Shown piece after piece: positions 1-8,561 of a stretch of 55,832 nucleotides of DNA. Below the pieces are notes generated by a model. It was not told the origin of the DNA. It was given only the letters and a program-made list of their open reading frames with translations, and searched no databases. Position 1 is the stretch's first letter, and each line of letters opens with the position of its first letter. Position numbers and translations under genes: made by a program. This DNA comes from Bdellovibrio sp. GTDB taxonomy: Bacteria > Bdellovibrionota > Bdellovibrionia > Bdellovibrionales > Bdellovibrionaceae. The stretch covers positions 1 through 55,832 of the forward strand of contig JABWCO010000004.1 of the NCBI GenBank assembly GCA_013360185.1, in the 5' to 3' direction.

Positions 1-237
1 CTTCTGGGCTTTATTGGGATCCACTTTGACAACGTCTTCTAACGCTTCCAACAACTTATCGTAAAAAGCGGCCTCTTTAGAAATCTGTGTCCACTGTCCG
101 TCGGGCAGCTTTGAGATCATCTCTTGACCCGAAAAAACACCCTCACCAATCATGCGAAGAATGGCTTCTGTAGAATAAGGGCCTTTAACTTGCCCACCGA
201 CTGTTTTGACGACCCAAGTGACTTGTATGCGTGACAT
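1..237 (-). CDS. N-terminal part of a GYF_2-like domain protein (cut by left edge)
   Basis: Only the first 79 codons are inside the window; the frame stays open to base 1. The visible part starts MSRIQVTWVVK and contains the pattern GPYSTEAILRMIGEG followed about 20 residues on by GQWTQI. This is the layout of a GYF_2 (DUF4339-like) domain, a small module that normally binds proline-rich peptides and often opens larger bacterial proteins. There is no signal peptide, so this end is probably cytoplasmic. The ATG at 237 lacks a clear Shine-Dalgarno sequence, so the start is uncertain. The rest of the protein, and therefore its function, is outside the window. Confidence 0.6.
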   Translation of the reverse strand, partial: MSRIQVTWVVKTVGGQVKGPYSTEAILRMIGEGVFSGQEMISKLPDGQWTQISKEAAFYDKLLEALEDVVKVDPNKAQK

Positions 238-462
238 AGACACTTAATAATACTGGGCTTTTTAAGTGCCGGGTATGTTACTGCCAGTTCCTTGGCAAGG
301 TCTGTGCTTTGGTCAAGTTTCCCAGTGAAAAAGTGCTTAAAAAGTAGTTCCAAAACAGAACCCCTGTTCCATTATGGAATTACCCTTTAGTTCCGAATTG
401 AGTACGGGGAGCCGTATAGCGATCCTCAAGTCGAATATAATTGCATTACAGACTGTCTCGAA

Positions 463-480
463 TTGGCACACGCTTTGCTT
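463..480 (+). promoter_or_regulatory. Candidate sigma-54 promoter
   Basis: The stretch TTGGCACACGCTTTGCTT matches the -24/-12 consensus TTGGCACG-N4-TTGCT at every fixed position except one G-to-A change, with the required GG-to-GC spacing. It lies 41 bp upstream of the GTG start at 521, leaving room for a transcription start near 491 and the ribosome binding site near 506. The motif is seen in the sequence; use by RpoN is inferred. No obvious activator site was identified upstream. Confidence 0.6.
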
Positions 481-520
481 TAGTGAATTCCTGTAAGTTG
501 TATTTGGGGAGAAATCTGAA

Positions 521-916
521 GTGATCAAAAACGCATTGATAGCAGTATACATCTTGGTAGTTCTTGCGATTTCGGCAGTAGCCCGCGCAGGGGTTCTTCC
601 AAACAATGCACGCGGAGAAGACTTCGCAACTTCTGAAATCCAAAATTACAACTTCAAAACTCACGTAGGTGAAGTTGTGGCTTTAGCTGATGGATCGCTA
701 GTTTTGGCGCTTGAAGATCAGCAAACATTCTTCGTATTGAAGTCACAAATGGATCTTACAAATTTTATTGGTTCTAAAGTTATGATGAGCGGTATTGAGC
801 TTGAACATCAACTTGCTCCCAATTTTGAACTCGACACTGTGGACCCCCTCCCTAGTGTTGGTTCTGGGAACAAAACGGTCGTCTTCTTTGTGTTCGGTAT
901 CAGCGAGGTTAGATAA
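521..916 (+). CDS. Small exported protein of unknown function
   Basis: This 131-residue protein begins with a signal peptide (MIKNALIAVYILVVLAISAVARA) and probably ends up in the periplasm or outside the cell. The GTG start at 521 is chosen because GGGGAG lies about 10 bases upstream and translation from it gives an intact signal sequence. The mature part, about 107 residues, is mixed beta-like sequence with no cysteine and no motif I recognise. It is monocistronic: a sigma-54-like promoter lies upstream and two strong terminators follow. That suggests expression as a separate, regulated unit. The family was not recognised. Confidence 0.8.
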   Translation: MIKNALIAVYILVVLAISAVARAGVLPNNARGEDFATSEIQNYNFKTHVGEVVALADGSLVLALEDQQTFFVLKSQMDLTNFIGSKVMMSGIELEHQLAPNFELDTVDPLPSVGSGNKTVVFFVFGISEVR

Positions 917-933
917 TAACCTAGTGTCATTGG

Positions 934-974
934 GTCTCAGCCCCATCCCCTCCGCGGGCTGAGACTATTTTTTT
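934..974 (+). terminator. Rho-independent terminator after the exported-protein gene
   Basis: A perfect 10-bp stem, GTCTCAGCCC paired with GGGCTGAGAC (934-943 and 956-965), is followed by TATTTTTTT. It starts 17 bp after the stop codon of the gene at 521-916. Confidence 0.9.
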
Positions 975-983
975 ATCTCCTAT

Positions 984-1027
984 AAAAGGCCTACGGATCC
1001 CCTCCTTGTAGGCCTTTTTCTTTTTTA
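984..1027 (+). terminator. Second tandem rho-independent terminator
   Basis: An 11-bp stem pairs AAAAGGCCTAC (984-994) with GTAGGCCTTTT (1008-1018), followed by a T-rich run to 1027. On the minus strand the same hairpin is followed by a weaker T run, so it may also stop transcripts leaving murA. Confidence 0.8.
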
Positions 1028-1107
1028 GAATCAGAAGATTTTTGTGCAGACCTCTTTTTTAAAGAAGCCCTTCAGGACGAATAGAAATTTTTAAAAGAAT
1101 TGTGTTC

Positions 1108-2361
1108 TTAGTCGATACGGCGAATCTTAGCGCCCAAGCTTGAAAGCTTATCTTCCAATTTTTCATAGCCGCGATCCAAATGGTAAATACGATTTACAAC
1201 TGTTTCACCACTTGCAACCAAACCGGCAAGTACAAGCGAAGCGCTGGCACGCAAGTCTGTTGCCATCACGGGGGCGCCCGTTAACTTACCAGGCATTCCA
1301 CGCACGACAGCCACGCGAGTTTTCGGAGTAATATCTGCACCCAATCGAGTAAGTTCAGTCACGTGCATAAAGCGGTTTTCAAAAACAGTTTCAGAAATCA
1401 CGCTGGTTCCGTGCGCCACGGTCATCAAGGCCATGAATTGGGCTTGTAAGTCCGTTGGGAACAACGGGTGCGGAGCCGTTGTGATATCCACTGCCTCCCA
1501 CTGCTCACAAGGAAACACTGTCATTGTGTCTGCCGTCGTCTCAATTTTAAAACCAGATTCACGCATTTTCAAAATCAAGGCCTCAAGATGCGCGGGAACA
1601 CACTTCGTCACCGTCACTTGGCCTTTTGTGATCGCACCGGCGATCAACAAAGTACCAGCTTCAATACGATCTGGCATGATCGAGTGGACTGCAGGCTTAA
1701 GCTTCGTCACACCCTCAATACGAATCACGCTGGTTCCGTGGCCGGTGATTTTTGCGCCCATTTTATTTAAGTATTCAGCCAGGTCGACGATCTCTGGTTC
1801 TTTCGCAACGTTTTCAAGAATCGTTACTCCGTCAGCAAGTGTCGCAGCCATCATGATGTTTTCAGTTCCACCCACAGTTACGGTTTCAAAAAGAAATGTG
1901 GAACCTTTTAGTTTTTTGGCAGCAGCGTGAACATAGCCTTCTTTTTGCGTGATCTCTGCACCTAAAGCTGCAAAGCCCGCTAAGTGCAAATCAATCGGGC
2001 GACTGCCAATAGCGCAACCGCCGGGTTGAGACACGACAGCCTCGCCGTATTTTGCTAACATCGGTCCCATGCACAGAAAACTTGCGCGCATTTTACGAAC
2101 AAGGTCATAAGATGCTTCGTAAGATTGCAATGGACTGACGGTCACATGAAATTCATCGCCCACCCATTTTGTTTCACATCCCAAGCTTTGCAACAATTCA
2201 GCAGTGGATTCGATATCCTTTAATTTTGGAACATTTTTAAAAACATGGGTTCCTTCAGCAAGCAAAGATGAAAAAAGAATCGGCAAAGCCGCATTCTTTG
2301 CGCCACTCGTAGCTACAGTACCATTTAAAGGGCCATTGCCCGTTACAACCATTTTATCCAT
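1108..2361 (-). CDS. murA: UDP-N-acetylglucosamine 1-carboxyvinyltransferase
   Basis: MurA transfers enolpyruvate from phosphoenolpyruvate to UDP-GlcNAc, the first committed step of peptidoglycan synthesis, in the cytoplasm. The 417-residue length is normal for the family. The catalytic cysteine is present in GGCAIGSRPIDLH near residue 115, the site attacked by fosfomycin, and the N-terminal signature GAKNAALPI is intact. The start overlaps the end of prmC by 8 bp, so the two are probably translated together. It is the last gene of the minus-strand rpmE-prfA-prmC-murA run. Identification is secure. Confidence 0.97.
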   Translation of the reverse strand: MDKMVVTGNGPLNGTVATSGAKNAALPILFSSLLAEGTHVFKNVPKLKDIESTAELLQSLGCETKWVGDEFHVTVSPLQSYEASYDLVRKMRASFLCMGPMLAKYGEAVVSQPGGCAIGSRPIDLHLAGFAALGAEITQKEGYVHAAAKKLKGSTFLFETVTVGGTENIMMAATLADGVTILENVAKEPEIVDLAEYLNKMGAKITGHGTSVIRIEGVTKLKPAVHSIMPDRIEAGTLLIAGAITKGQVTVTKCVPAHLEALILKMRESGFKIETTADTMTVFPCEQWEAVDITTAPHPLFPTDLQAQFMALMTVAHGTSVISETVFENRFMHVTELTRLGADITPKTRVAVVRGMPGKLTGAPVMATDLRASASLVLAGLVASGETVVNRIYHLDRGYEKLEDKLSSLGAKIRRID

Positions 2362-3235
2362 TAGTTACTCCACGAATGACTCTATCATGACCAGAAAGGT
2401 CTTTGATGACACTTATTTCGTTAAATATTTTTAAGCCAGAAAAATGCTCTTTCATTGATGGGCCCTGACTCATACCCATTTCCATCAACATAATTCCGTC
2501 GCTGCTTAAATGTTTGCTGTAAATGTCGGACCAACTTTTTAGCAAAGCCAGACCCTCATTTTCAGCATAAAGAGCAGTGTTCGGTTCAAATTTTTTGACG
2601 TTCTCTTCAACTTGCGGATCGTTATGCGCGATGTAAGGCGGATTTGAAACCAGTGCGTCGACTTTGTCTTTGCCGACGAACTCTTTGTATGCTGACATAA
2701 CTGCCTCGGCGTCCGCAGCGTCTGCATTTACAAAACGCACGCGGTCGGAAACCTCTAAAGCTTGGGCATTTTTTCGTGCGACCTGTAGCGCACTTTCAGA
2801 TAGGTCAACGGCGATAAGTAGAGCGTGCGGAAATTCTTTAAGTAAACTTAAGCCAATACAACCTGAGCCACAGCCAAGATCCACAAAACCGAATTTTTCA
2901 TTTTTATCTTTCGCCCACGCGATCACATCTTCAACAATGTGTTCTGTTTCTGGGCGCGGGATTAAAACATTCGAGTTCACTTCAAAGCGATGACCAAAAA
3001 AATCTCGATACCCAAGGATATAAGCAACAGGTTCCCCCGAAGCGCGGCGACGAACCAGTTCACGCAAAACAGTCAGCTCGTCATCTTTCATCGGCTGATC
3101 AAAACGAAGATAAAGCTGAATACGCTCAAGCTTCAACCCATGAGCCAGCAAAAGCTCGGCATCCAATCGAGGGCTCTCAATTTTTTTATCTCTAAAAAAA
3201 GTGGTCGTTTTATCAAGAATTTCTTTTAACTTCAT
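2354..3235 (-). CDS. prmC: Peptide chain release factor N5-glutamine methyltransferase
   Basis: PrmC methylates the glutamine of the GGQ motif of release factors RF1 and RF2 using S-adenosylmethionine. The 293-residue protein has the helical N-terminal substrate-binding part, the SAM-binding loop DLGCGSGCIGLSLL near residue 120, and the class-defining NPPY motif (SNPPYIAHND) near residue 195. Its substrate gene, prfA, lies just upstream on the same strand, the usual pairing. The prfA-prmC gap is unusually long (about 250 bp) because a structured repeat element occupies it. The 3' end overlaps the murA start. Confidence 0.96.
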   Translation of the reverse strand: MKLKEILDKTTTFFRDKKIESPRLDAELLLAHGLKLERIQLYLRFDQPMKDDELTVLRELVRRRASGEPVAYILGYRDFFGHRFEVNSNVLIPRPETEHIVEDVIAWAKDKNEKFGFVDLGCGSGCIGLSLLKEFPHALLIAVDLSESALQVARKNAQALEVSDRVRFVNADAADAEAVMSAYKEFVGKDKVDALVSNPPYIAHNDPQVEENVKKFEPNTALYAENEGLALLKSWSDIYSKHLSSDGIMLMEMGMSQGPSMKEHFSGLKIFNEISVIKDLSGHDRVIRGVTNG

Positions 3236-3261
3236 CGGTTAAAATCTTACCTCTAAAAAGG

Positions 3262-3474
3262 GGACCGTTCAAAAGGATTCAATCGCAAGGCGGAGGATTC
3301 CCGCTGCCACGGAGGCGTACTCCAAGTACGCCGGTCTTGCCGAAGGCTAGCTTTCAGCTAGACAAGTCGGTTCCTCACACAAAAATAGCAGGAGGCTATT
3401 TTTGCGCGTTAGCCCGAAGGGTTGAAGGCAGGAGCCTTCAACAACGCAGTCGGATGGATCCTTTTCAACGGTCC
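3262..3474. repeat. Structured 213-bp intergenic element with terminal inverted repeats and four internal hairpins
   Basis: The ends are inverted copies of one another: GGACCGTTCAAAAGGAT at 3262-3278 and its reverse complement at 3458-3474, 16 of 17 positions matching. Inside are four near-perfect hairpins: GGCGTAC/GTACGCC (3314-3332), CTAGCT/AGCTAG (3347-3361), AAAAATAGC/GCTATTTTT (3381-3403) and GTTGAAGGC/GCCTTCAAC (3421-3442). The last two have AGGAG and AGGA loops on the plus strand. There is no open frame of useful length. Small size, terminal inverted repeats and lack of coding fit a MITE- or REP-type dispersed element, but only one copy is in this window. Confidence 0.65.
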
Positions 3475-3487
3475 TGGCGCCTTAAAA

Positions 3488-4558
3488 CTAAGTAGTCTGC
3501 TTCTTAAGTGCTTCGGCTTGGAAGTTCGCGACCAAAGGATCGATAAGTAAATCAAAAGATCCACTCATGACCTGATCCAATTGATGAATCGTCAAACCGA
3601 TACGGTGATCGGTGATGCGCGTTTGTGGGAAGTTATAGGTACGGATGCGCTCTGAACGATCGCCTGTACCGATTTGTTCTAAACGAACATCGGAAGCCTC
3701 TTTGCGGGCTTTTTCGTCTTCGATTTGTTGCAATTTAGCGTAAAGGATTTGGAAAGCGCGCTCTCTGTTGGCAGATTGCGATTTACCCTCTTGGCACTTT
3801 ACATCGATTCCCGTAGGGATATGCACGACACGAACCGCGGACTCTGTTCTGTTGACGGACTGACCGCCAGAACCTTGGGAACGCATAGTTTCAATACGCA
3901 CATCAGTCATTGGGATCTTGATTTCGTTAATCTCAACCTCTGGGATGACTGCGACTGTGACGGTCGATGTATGGATACGACCGGCAGCTTCAGTTTTTGG
4001 CACACGCTGAACGCGGTGAACACCGCTTTCAAATTTCATTTTACTGAATACGGAATCGCCCGTGATCGAAGCGATGATCTCTTTCGCTCCACCGGCATTG
4101 CCTTCGGAATAAGAAATCATTTCGACTTTCCAACCTTGAGAAGAAGCATAGTGAACGTAACCGCGGAACATTTCGTCAGCAAAAAGAGCTGCTTCGTCTC
4201 CACCGGCGCCGGCACGGATCTCTAGGATGGTATTTTTATCGTCGTTAGGATCTTTGGGAATAAGCGCGATTTTTAGTTCTTGTTCAAGCAACGGCAGGGC
4301 CGCTTCAAGCTCTTTAACTTCTTCGCGAATCATTTCGCGCATTTCAGGATCTTGTTCAGCTGTTAAAAGCTCTTTGCTGGCTTTTAGATTTTCCGTTTTC
4401 TTTTTGAAGTCACGGTAAGGAACCACGATCTTTTCAAGATGGCCAAGTTCTTTCATCAAAGCGCGGTACTGCGTTTGGTTTGAGGCAATATCTGGCCGCT
4501 GAAGAGACATATTTACTTCTTCATAGCGAGATTCAACTGCATCCAGTTTTGAGAACAT
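3488..4558 (-). CDS. prfA: Peptide chain release factor 1
   Basis: RF1 recognises UAA and UAG in the ribosomal A site and triggers release of the finished peptide. From the ATG at 4558 the protein has 356 residues, the usual size. This start is preferred over an in-frame one at 4612 because AGGAG sits 8 bases upstream and the sequence [15 protein letters not shown] matches the normal family N-terminus. The catalytic GGQ is in [19 protein letters not shown]. It is cotranscribable with rpmE upstream and prmC downstream, the enzyme that methylates this GGQ. Confidence 0.97.
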   Translation of the reverse strand: MFSKLDAVESRYEEVNMSLQRPDIASNQTQYRALMKELGHLEKIVVPYRDFKKKTENLKASKELLTAEQDPEMREMIREEVKELEAALPLLEQELKIALIPKDPNDDKNTILEIRAGAGGDEAALFADEMFRGYVHYASSQGWKVEMISYSEGNAGGAKEIIASITGDSVFSKMKFESGVHRVQRVPKTEAAGRIHTSTVTVAVIPEVEINEIKIPMTDVRIETMRSQGSGGQSVNRTESAVRVVHIPTGIDVKCQEGKSQSANRERAFQILYAKLQQIEDEKARKEASDVRLEQIGTGDRSERIRTYNFPQTRITDHRIGLTIHQLDQVMSGSFDLLIDPLVANFQAEALKKQTT

Positions 4559-4633
4559 GGGAGTAACTCCTAGATCGGGCGCAAAATCGTGTTGAGATTC
4601 AGAAACGAACAAAGCCTTAGGGGCTTTAAAACA

Positions 4634-4660
4634 AATGCGGTTCGTATAAGGAACCGCATT
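4634..4660 (-). terminator. Hairpin terminator downstream of rpmE
   Basis: A perfect 10-bp stem, AATGCGGTTC with GAACCGCATT, and a 7-base loop lie between the rpmE stop and the prfA start. On the minus strand it is followed by TTTGTTTT. It may terminate or attenuate transcription entering prfA. A shorter CCTCC/GGAGG hairpin lies just upstream, near 4676-4688. Confidence 0.65.
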
Positions 4661-4696
4661 GCATACAAGAACGTCCTCCGAGAGGAGGTCTGAAAT

Positions 4697-4942
4697 TTAC
4701 TTTTTGCCGTAACGTTTTTTGAAACGATCGATACGACCTTCAGTATCCATTACACGTTGTTTACCTGTGTAGAATGGGTGAGATGCTGAAGAGATCTCAA
4801 CTTTGATCAATGGATATTCTTTACCGTCTTCCCACTTAACTGTTTCGCTAGAGTGAAGAGTAGATGTTCCCAAGAATGAGAAGTCGCAAGAGATATCCTT
4901 AAATACAACAGTATTTACTTTTGGATGTAGGTTTGATTTCAT
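4697..4942 (-). CDS. rpmE2: 50S ribosomal protein L31, type B
   Basis: L31 bridges the large and small ribosomal subunits. The 81-residue protein starts [16 protein letters not shown] and ends in a basic tail typical of L31 ([19 protein letters not shown]). It lacks the CxxC zinc motif, which with its length places it in the zinc-independent B type. Rho-rpmE-prfA-prmC is a common order in related bacteria. Here two plus-strand genes have come between rho and rpmE. A palindrome (ACACAGGGG/CCCCTGTGT, 4997-5016) in the upstream region could be an operator or hairpin of the leader. Confidence 0.95.
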   Translation of the reverse strand: MKSNLHPKVNTVVFKDISCDFSFLGTSTLHSSETVKWEDGKEYPLIKVEISSASHPFYTGKQRVMDTEGRIDRFKKRYGKK

Positions 4943-5135
4943 GACCTGATTCCTTCTAAATAATTTAACCTATGGGTCTTAAGATGTAAGGGTTTAACAC
5001 AGGGGACCCCCTGTGTCGAGAACTAATCGCTGCTTTTTTTGGCAACAAAATGCTTGCTGAAGGCCCTCGATGGTTTATAAATAACCTCGTATATTCAGTA
5101 TCTTAGGTAACTCACATAATCATGGTGGTCGCACA

Positions 5136-5843
5136 ATGGCAGGCACAACTGAAGTTGAAATTCCGGACTTTGCAGGCTTCTCTCCAGAGGCGTTTCGCTT
5201 TCTGAAAGCTTTAAAAAAGAACAACCATCGCGAGTGGTTTTTGCCCAAAAAAGAACAGTACATTGAGCTTTTGCATAAGCCGATGGTGGCCCTGGTGTTG
5301 GAGTTAGCCGAAGAGTGCCGCGAGTTTGCCCCTGACATTCACATCAATCCACGGCGAAATATTTTGCGCCTTTACCGCGACACACGCTTTAGTAAGGATA
5401 AATCTCCCTACAAAACTTTTGTGGCCGCCACTTTGCCATTTGGGAACTACGACAAAACAATGGACAGCCCCGGCCTGTATTTTCAAATCAGCCCTGGCGG
5501 ATCTTTTGCGGCGGGTGGCTTGTACGGCCCGAACTCTTTGCAATTAAGAAAAGTACGCGAATCGTTGCAGCAAAAGCCTGAGCCATTTTTAGAAATCATC
5601 GAGGATCGCAATTTTAAAAAACACTTCGGTAAACTGCAGGGTGAAAAATTAAAAACGGCGCCGCGTGGAGTTTTGCCAAATCATGAAATGATTGAGTTTT
5701 TGCGCATGAAACAGTTTTACGTTGAAACTTCTTTCACTGACGAAGCGACCATGAAAAAAGACTTCCCGAAAAAAATGGCCAAAGAGTTTAAACAGATGAT
5801 GCCACTTTTACGGTGGCTCGCTAAATCACAAAGTATCTGGTAG
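5136..5843 (+). CDS. DUF2461 family protein
   Basis: The 235-residue cytoplasmic protein matches the DUF2461 (TIGR02453) layout: an N-terminal FSPEAFRFLKALKKNNHREWF block, the central RLYRDTRFSKDKSPYKTF motif near residue 87, then the GLYFQISP and GGLYGP segments. The family is widespread but its reaction is not known to me; no catalytic claim is made. It lies on the plus strand between rho and rpmE, divergent from rpmE, with no partner gene on its side until 5951. Family assignment is good; function is open. Confidence 0.85.
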   Translation: MAGTTEVEIPDFAGFSPEAFRFLKALKKNNHREWFLPKKEQYIELLHKPMVALVLELAEECREFAPDIHINPRRNILRLYRDTRFSKDKSPYKTFVAATLPFGNYDKTMDSPGLYFQISPGGSFAAGGLYGPNSLQLRKVRESLQQKPEPFLEIIEDRNFKKHFGKLQGEKLKTAPRGVLPNHEMIEFLRMKQFYVETSFTDEATMKKDFPKKMAKEFKQMMPLLRWLAKSQSIW

Positions 5844-5950
5844 CTGTTTTTTAGCAGCCGATTTATTTGTTTTTTTCCGATCAAAAATGCGTACCTTGTG
5901 GATCTTAAAGTCCTCGCCGAAGCTTAAAAGAAAACCACAGGAGGTCTTTT

Positions 5951-6337
5951 ATGAAGTCGGCATTTGCAGGCGCCGCGATTTTTTTTCTTTCTCCGTTTGC
6001 GCACGCAGAAAGCATTTATTGTTACTTCACCGAACCGTTCCTCAAAGCTCAATATATCTCAGACACCAATAAGATTCTCCTCTCAAGTCCTGAACACGGG
6101 TCCGCAGAACTTGATGCAAAGATCGAATTTCAAAAACAAGGTGTGATTAGGATTTCAGCAGTGGGATTCAATTACTATTTAGATGTGAATACGCTAAAGG
6201 AAGGGTCCGACGGAATGAGTGACATCATTTATCCATTTGAAGGTGTTGTCGTAAGTGAAAAACTGTATGGCGGCTGCGAAACAGACACTCTTAAGGGGCA
6301 AGATCCGAACGCTCCTGCAAATAACACCAAGAAATAA
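5951..6337 (+). CDS. Small exported protein of unknown function
   Basis: The 128-residue protein starts with a signal peptide (MKSAFAGAAIFFLSPFAHA) and has two cysteines in the mature part, near residues 24 and 114, which could form a disulfide. The start is firm: AGGAGGT sits 5 bases upstream of the ATG. The mature part is beta-rich with a hydrophilic, Asn/Lys-rich end. It may share a transcript with the DUF2461 gene 107 bp upstream and ends before a bidirectional terminator shared with rho. No family was recognised. Confidence 0.75.
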   Translation: MKSAFAGAAIFFLSPFAHAESIYCYFTEPFLKAQYISDTNKILLSSPEHGSAELDAKIEFQKQGVIRISAVGFNYYLDVNTLKEGSDGMSDIIYPFEGVVVSEKLYGGCETDTLKGQDPNAPANNTKK

Positions 6338-6381
6338 CCCCGAGGCCGTTGGGTCGTTTAAAATTTACTTCATTCAAAAAG

Positions 6382-6412
6382 AAAAAGGAGTCTTGCGACT
6401 CCCTTTTTTTTA
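6382..6412. terminator. Bidirectional terminator between the exported-protein gene and rho
   Basis: The stem GGAGTC/GACTCC (6387-6392, 6397-6402) with a TTGC loop is flanked by an A-run on the left and a T-run on the right. It can therefore terminate both the plus-strand gene ending at 6337 and rho ending at 6425 on the minus strand. Confidence 0.85.
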
Positions 6413-6424
6413 TTTACCCTGTAA

Positions 6425-8200
6425 CTATCCTGGGCCAGACATCGCTTTTAAGAAGTCTAAGTTAGTTTTGGTGTTACCCACTTTGTCTAACAAGAATTCC
6501 ATTGCGTCGATTGGATTCATTGGCGCTAGGACTTTTCTTAGGATCCACAGACGGTTTAGATCTGCTTTTTCCACCAACAAGTCCTCTTTACGAGTGCCTG
6601 ATTTGTTGATGTCCATACAAGGGAAGATACGTTTTTCCATCAGCTTGCGATCCAAGTGGATCTCGGCATTACCAGTACCTTTAAATTCCTCGAAGATAAC
6701 TTCATCCATACGCGAACCTGTGTCGATCAACGCTGTTGCGATGATTGTCAAAGATCCACCTTCTTCGATATTACGGGCAGCACCGAAGAAACGTTTTGGT
6801 TTGTGAAGGGCATTAGAATCCACACCGCCTGATAAGATTTTTCCAGAAGGTGGAACAACCGTATTGTAAGCGCGCGCTAGACGAGTGATAGAGTCTAACA
6901 AGATAACCACGTCATGCTTGTGCTCAACCAAACGTTTGGCTTTTTCAATAACCATCTCTGCCACCTGAACGTGACGAGTTGGTGGCTCATCGAATGTTGA
7001 TGATACAACTTCACCTTTTACGGTACGTTGCATATCAGTGACCTCTTCCGGACGTTCATCGATCAAAAGAACGATCAATTTAACTTCGGGATGATTGTGG
7101 GTGATGGCATTGGCAATTTGTTGCATTAAAACTGTTTTACCAGTTCTTGGTGGCGCAACGATCAAGGCACGTTGACCTTTTCCAAGTGGCGCCATTAAGT
7201 CCACAACACGAGTTGTGTATTCGCTCGGCGAATGCTCAAGCTTCAGACGTTCATTTGGATAAAGCGGCGTTAAATTGTCGAAAAGAATTTTGTCTTTACC
7301 TTTTTCAGTTGTTTCAAAATTCAATGAATCAACTTTCAAAAGTGCAAAGTAACGTTCGCCATCTTTTGGTGGACGAACAGTTCCAGTAACCGTGTCACCT
7401 GTACGCAAACCGAAACGACGGATTTGCGAAGGGCTTACGTAAATATCATCCGGACCTGGAAGATAGTTGTAATCCGGTGAACGCAAGAAACCGTAACCAT
7501 CTGGCAAGATCTCAAGAACGCCAGAACCGTAAATATCCTGACCAAGTTTTGCGGCACGTTTTAGGATTTCAAAAATCATATCCTGACGGCGAAGACCGGC
7601 AGCATTTTCAATTTTAAGTTTTGTCGCAAGCTCTGTCAGCTGCGTGATGTTTTTTGATTTCAAATCCTTTGAAGACAACCATGTTTTCTCTTCATCAGTT
7701 AATTGAATATCTGCTAAATCAACATCTTGAGTTTGCGCTGGTTGAGTTGAATGAGCATCGTCACCAATTGGTTGACCTTCATCACGATGTCTATCGCCAC
7801 CACGATCGCCGCGATCATTGCGGAAGTCACGACGTTGATTATTGTGTCGGTCGTTACGATGTCCGCCGCCACGATCATTACGGTCATTGCGATCGTTTCT
7901 GTCGCCACCACCGCGGTTGTCGCGATTGTTGGGACGGAAATCACGGCGCGGTTGCTGCTGCGGGCGATCTTGTCTTTGCTGTTGCTGTTGCTGTTGTTGT
8001 TGCTCTTGAGGAGCCGCAGGTGCGGCAGAGGCTTCTGCCGGGGGAGCTTGAGGAGCTGGTTCCGGGGCTGCTTTCGCTTCAGGTGCTGGTGTGGGTGCCT
8101 GGGGTGCGGACTCTGCTGAAGAGGATGAATCTTCGGTGGCTTTTGTGCGAGTGCGCTTCTTCACGACTTCAACGCCTGGTGAATCTTTGGGCTCAGACAA
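6425..8200 (-). CDS. rho: Transcription termination factor Rho with a long disordered N-terminal extension
   Basis: Rho is a hexameric RNA-dependent ATPase that ends transcription. The conserved part starts near residue 165: a Rho_N helical region, the cold-shock-like RNA-binding domain ([21 protein letters not shown]), then the ATPase core with Walker A APPRTGKT near residue 350 and [13 protein letters not shown]. At 591 residues it is about 170 longer than E. coli Rho. The extra N-terminus is low complexity: Ala/Pro/Glu-rich, then a glutamine tract of about nine residues, then Arg/Asn/Asp/Gly repeats ([14 protein letters not shown]). The ATG at 8200 has AAGGAG about 9 bases upstream. Confidence 0.97.
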   Translation of the reverse strand: MSEPKDSPGVEVVKKRTRTKATEDSSSSAESAPQAPTPAPEAKAAPEPAPQAPPAEASAAPAAPQEQQQQQQQQQRQDRPQQQPRRDFRPNNRDNRGGGDRNDRNDRNDRGGGHRNDRHNNQRRDFRNDRGDRGGDRHRDEGQPIGDDAHSTQPAQTQDVDLADIQLTDEEKTWLSSKDLKSKNITQLTELATKLKIENAAGLRRQDMIFEILKRAAKLGQDIYGSGVLEILPDGYGFLRSPDYNYLPGPDDIYVSPSQIRRFGLRTGDTVTGTVRPPKDGERYFALLKVDSLNFETTEKGKDKILFDNLTPLYPNERLKLEHSPSEYTTRVVDLMAPLGKGQRALIVAPPRTGKTVLMQQIANAITHNHPEVKLIVLLIDERPEEVTDMQRTVKGEVVSSTFDEPPTRHVQVAEMVIEKAKRLVEHKHDVVILLDSITRLARAYNTVVPPSGKILSGGVDSNALHKPKRFFGAARNIEEGGSLTIIATALIDTGSRMDEVIFEEFKGTGNAEIHLDRKLMEKRIFPCMDINKSGTRKEDLLVEKADLNRLWILRKVLAPMNPIDAMEFLLDKVGNTKTNLDFLKAMSGPG

Positions 8201-8561
8201 ACAATTTCTCCTTGTAGGATTTAAATAAAAAGAAAAAAGTGAACTTAATAGAGTTTAATGAAGTTTGATCCGATGGGATCTAAAACCGTTATTTTTGCTT
8301 GCCTTAACTTTCTGCGAGGTGGGCGTTGTTGTCAATCGAAAACCTATTCGGGGCATTTCCAGGATGTGAATTTTCTTTGAGAAGTGGCATAAGATATAGA
8401 AATTCTTGAATTTTTTTGAGCACAAAAAAAGGGGTCTTCTCCTTCCGCACAGGCCACCTTGCCGGATTACAACTATCTAAAGTTTGGTCAATCCTGTGCT
8501 TTTTGCAACCCGCCCAGAGCTGTATTCTCCAAATCCGCTTCATATTCTATAACTATCGAAT
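8201..8561. other. Divergent intergenic region between rho and the L,D-transpeptidase gene
   Basis: No convincing gene is seen in these 361 bp. The region must hold the promoter and leader of rho (minus) and the promoter of the gene at 8562 (plus). A purine/T-rich stretch near 8424-8445 is the only compositional feature. No riboswitch fold was recognised. Confidence 0.5.

Noticed and set aside
7714-8217. Long reading frames on either strand opposite the Rho N-terminus, and a possible tandem repeat or CRISPR-like array
   Set aside because: They are artefacts of the repetitive Gln/Arg/Asp/Asn coding of Rho. The repeat unit is 9 bp or less and in frame with Rho.
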